From NCBI RefSeq assembly GCF_049639735.1, contig NZ_JBEVVA010000003.1, positions 1,364,001-1,428,000 on the forward strand: DNA of 64,000 bases, in the 5' to 3' direction. Of this stretch, positions 62,403-64,000 are shown piece after piece. Both the position numbers and the translations under genes were made by a program. The notes under the pieces were generated by a model, which saw only the letters and a program-made list of their open reading frames with translations, searched no databases and was not told where the DNA came from. This stretch comes from Elusimicrobium simillimum (GTDB lineage: Bacteria; Elusimicrobiota; Elusimicrobia; Elusimicrobiales; Elusimicrobiaceae). Position 1 is the first letter of the stretch, and each line of letters starts with the position of its first letter.

Positions 62403-63164
62403 TCAGTTATTAGCGTCTATAATCTCTTTAAGATTAATATTTTCGTTTTTAAAACGTCCGCGGGCGGGGTCTTTTTCCACTGGCAACTCTATAGCGTGCT
62501 GCGGGCACAAATTTATACACGCCAGGCAAAACTCGCAGTGGTTAGAGTATATGGGCTTGCCGCCCTCGGGCACACATATATTGTCTTTAGGGCACACTTT
62601 TACGCATGTTTTGCAGCTGTTACACTTGTCCGTTACATAAAAATCTTTAACAAGCGAGGAGGACGGCTTAAACCCCAAATACGTGTGCACGGCAAAAGAA
62701 AACAGTTTGTCACCCAGGCCGCCTTTTCTTATATAATTTTTCCCGGCTTTTATATCGTCCAAAATTCTGGCAAGGTTTGCAGGTATATGTTTATCTTCCG
62801 CCTTTTGTTTAGCTATGTCGAACATGGGAAGGTAATTGTCCACCATTAAAATACCGTCGCAGTAATTAATATTTACATTGTTTTTAGCGGCAAAATCTTT
62901 AAACCACCCGGCGGAGTCGCCAAAAGTGTTGCCATATGTCATAACAGTAAAAATATAGGGGCTTTTTAACGTGGCGCGCGCTATAAATTCCCGCACTAAA
63001 TACGGCGCCGCCAACCCGTAACACGGAAATACCAGGCCTATAACATCATCTTCAAACACAAGCTCATTGCTTTTTAAAAGTTGTGGTATGGAGTAAAGCT
63101 CCCCCCCAAACTGTTTGGCTATATAAAGACTGTTGCCCGTGGCGGTAAAATAAAATATTTTCAT
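62403..63164 (-). CDS. EFR1-type flavodoxin-ferredoxin
   Basis: A 253-residue protein: flavodoxin-like start (MKIFYFTATGNSLYIAK, FMN phosphate loop TATGNS), and two 4Fe-4S clusters in CNSCKTCVKVCP and CEFCLACINLCP near residues 183-230. An electron carrier for anaerobic redox chemistry. ATG 63164 follows AAAGGGGGGG; an upstream TGTACATTGTACA palindrome (63181-63193) could be an operator. Confidence 0.88.
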   Translation of the reverse strand: MKIFYFTATGNSLYIAKQFGGELYSIPQLLKSNELVFEDDVIGLVFPCYGLAAPYLVREFIARATLKSPYIFTVMTYGNTFGDSAGWFKDFAAKNNVNINYCDGILMVDNYLPMFDIAKQKAEDKHIPANLARILDDIKAGKNYIRKGGLGDKLFSFAVHTYLGFKPSSSLVKDFYVTDKCNSCKTCVKVCPKDNICVPEGGKPIYSNHCEFCLACINLCPQHAIELPVEKDPARGRFKNENINLKEIIDANN

Positions 63165-63200
63165 ATCCCCCCCTTTTAAGTGTACATTGTACAATAAAAA

Positions 63201-63224
63201 CACCCCCGTATAATACCGGGGGTG
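63201..63224 (-). terminator. Terminator of the hybrid kinase gene
   Basis: CACCCCCG-type stem with CGGGGGTG followed by a T-run on the minus strand. Confidence 0.8.
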
Positions 63225-63242
63225 CGAACATATTAAAAACGC

Positions 63243-64000
63243 CTATTTTTTAAATTTATCTAATAAAGCCGGGTTTTGGACAATTGCGTTTATTGCGTTT
63301 ATAGTTTTATCATAAGCTTCTTTAAACGCTTTTATCTGGTCGCCGTTGATATCAGGCATAATACCCTGCTTTAACTGCGCGTCAAAGTTAACGGAAAATT
63401 CGTTAAGAAGGTCAAGACTAAGGTTAGCGCTTACGCCTTTTACCGTATGTGCTTTTAACGCGGCGGTATTTACGTCCTTACGTTCAACCGCGGCCAAAAA
63501 TTCCGGCACTAAACCGTTGTCAACAAAACTGCTAAGTAAACGCACATAAAGCTTGGTGTTATTATTAAGTATTTTTAACCCTTCGGCAGCGTTAACTCCG
63601 GTTAAATCAGCGTTTTCATTTGTCATTTGTTTACCTTCCTCGTCTTTATTAATTGATTGCGGGCCAGTATCCTCCACCTTTGCGCCTAAATAAGAGTTAA
63701 GTGTTTCAAACAGCTTATTTTCGTCGATAGGCTTGGTAAGGTGCCCGTTCATGCCAGCGTTAAGCGCGGCGTCTATATCTTCCTTAAAAGCGTTAGCGGT
63801 TAAAGCTATTATGGGTATATCTTTAGCGCGCGCTTCGTCCAGCCCGCGTATTACCCTGGTAGCGGTGTAACCGTCCATCTTAGGCATCTGCACGTCCATA
63901 AGTATAAGGTCAAAGGCGTAAGGGTCTTTCTTAAACATATCAACGGCCTCCTGGCCGTCTTCCGCCATGGCAACCTTAACTTTGCTGCTTTCTAAAATAT
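63243..64000 (-). CDS. Hybrid sensor kinase C-terminus: receiver plus Hpt (partial)
   Basis: The frame is open to the right edge (ILESSKVKVAMAEDGQEAVD...). A receiver domain with phospho-acceptor Asp in LILMDVQMPKMDGY, Thr in IIALTANAF and Lys in GHLTKPI, then an Hpt domain with phospho-His in AHTVKGVSANL near residue 190. The upstream part, presumably a histidine kinase, is outside the window. A phosphorelay protein. Confidence 0.85.
   Translation of the reverse strand, partial: ILESSKVKVAMAEDGQEAVDMFKKDPYAFDLILMDVQMPKMDGYTATRVIRGLDEARAKDIPIIALTANAFKEDIDAALNAGMNGHLTKPIDENKLFETLNSYLGAKVEDTGPQSINKDEEGKQMTNENADLTGVNAAEGLKILNNNTKLYVRLLSSFVDNGLVPEFLAAVERKDVNTAALKAHTVKGVSANLSLDLLNEFSVNFDAQLKQGIMPDINGDQIKAFKEAYDKTINAINAIVQNPALLDKFKK

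Noticed and set aside
1..64000. tRNA, rRNA or CRISPR array
   Set aside because: I found no cloverleaf with conserved arms, no rRNA segment and no regularly spaced repeats.

Overview
The window joins the right end of an integrated tailed phage (about 1-36.4 kb), a scarred mobile and defence island (about 36.4-46.9 kb) and ordinary host chromosome (about 47-64 kb). The host looks like a Gram-negative anaerobe of the Elusimicrobium type: a PPi-type phosphofructokinase, a classic prepilin, many outer-membrane and lipoproteins, a mid-40s/30s GC mix and compact GC-stem terminators. This taxonomic call is inference; no rRNA lies in the window.

Prophage. The virion genes run leftwards in the T7/BPP-1 order: TerS, TerL, a small MC-P protein, portal, Bbp19-like protein, scaffold, major capsid, Bbp16-like cement protein, tail tubular A and B, gp13-, gp14-, gp15-like proteins, a 2716-residue polyvalent ejection protein, then a tail fibre that runs off the left edge. 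Lysis genes are not in the window. Upstream (24-33 kb) are about 28 mostly tiny leftward early genes: a replication-initiator-like protein whose linker DNA carries two 19-bp palindromes (candidate origin), an ASCH protein, a small P-loop protein, a HAD phosphatase, and an anti-defence pair, Acb2/Tad1-like and Tad2-like. A control region at 33.1-33.4 kb has three spaced operators overlapping a strong leftward promoter. Reading right from it is the lysogeny operon: CI/LexA-like repressor, a lipoprotein, a two-TM membrane protein, and a tyrosine integrase.

The most interesting signal is that membrane protein (34564-35196). Its middle 96 residues align without gaps, at about 44% identity, to residues 107-202 of the phage's own giant ejection protein. 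A membrane-anchored copy of an ejection-protein domain, expressed beside the repressor, is a plausible superinfection-exclusion device of an undescribed kind.

Island. Two related ~90-bp sequences (36419-36510 and 46844-46926) bound about 10 kb that holds a serine-recombinase 5' remnant fused to an outer-membrane protein tail, an HTH and TerS-like remnant, a strongly folded RNA candidate, a two-gene SIR2 operon whose sirtuin gene is frameshifted, a divergent HEPN-like gene, a prepilin, a nitroreductase-type lipoprotein with a TetR regulator, and a frameshifted MipA/OmpV gene.

Host core. Cyclophilin, OMP barrel, MFS, FadL-like porin, META/HslJ-like lipoprotein, ArcD-type antiporter, DinB, UbiB-like kinase, ChaN-like protein, PPi-PFK, an EFR1-type flavodoxin/ferredoxin and the end of a hybrid histidine kinase. 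Four genes for exported proteins in the right half share a -10 box exactly 6 nt before ATG and no ribosome-binding site, which suggests leaderless mRNAs.
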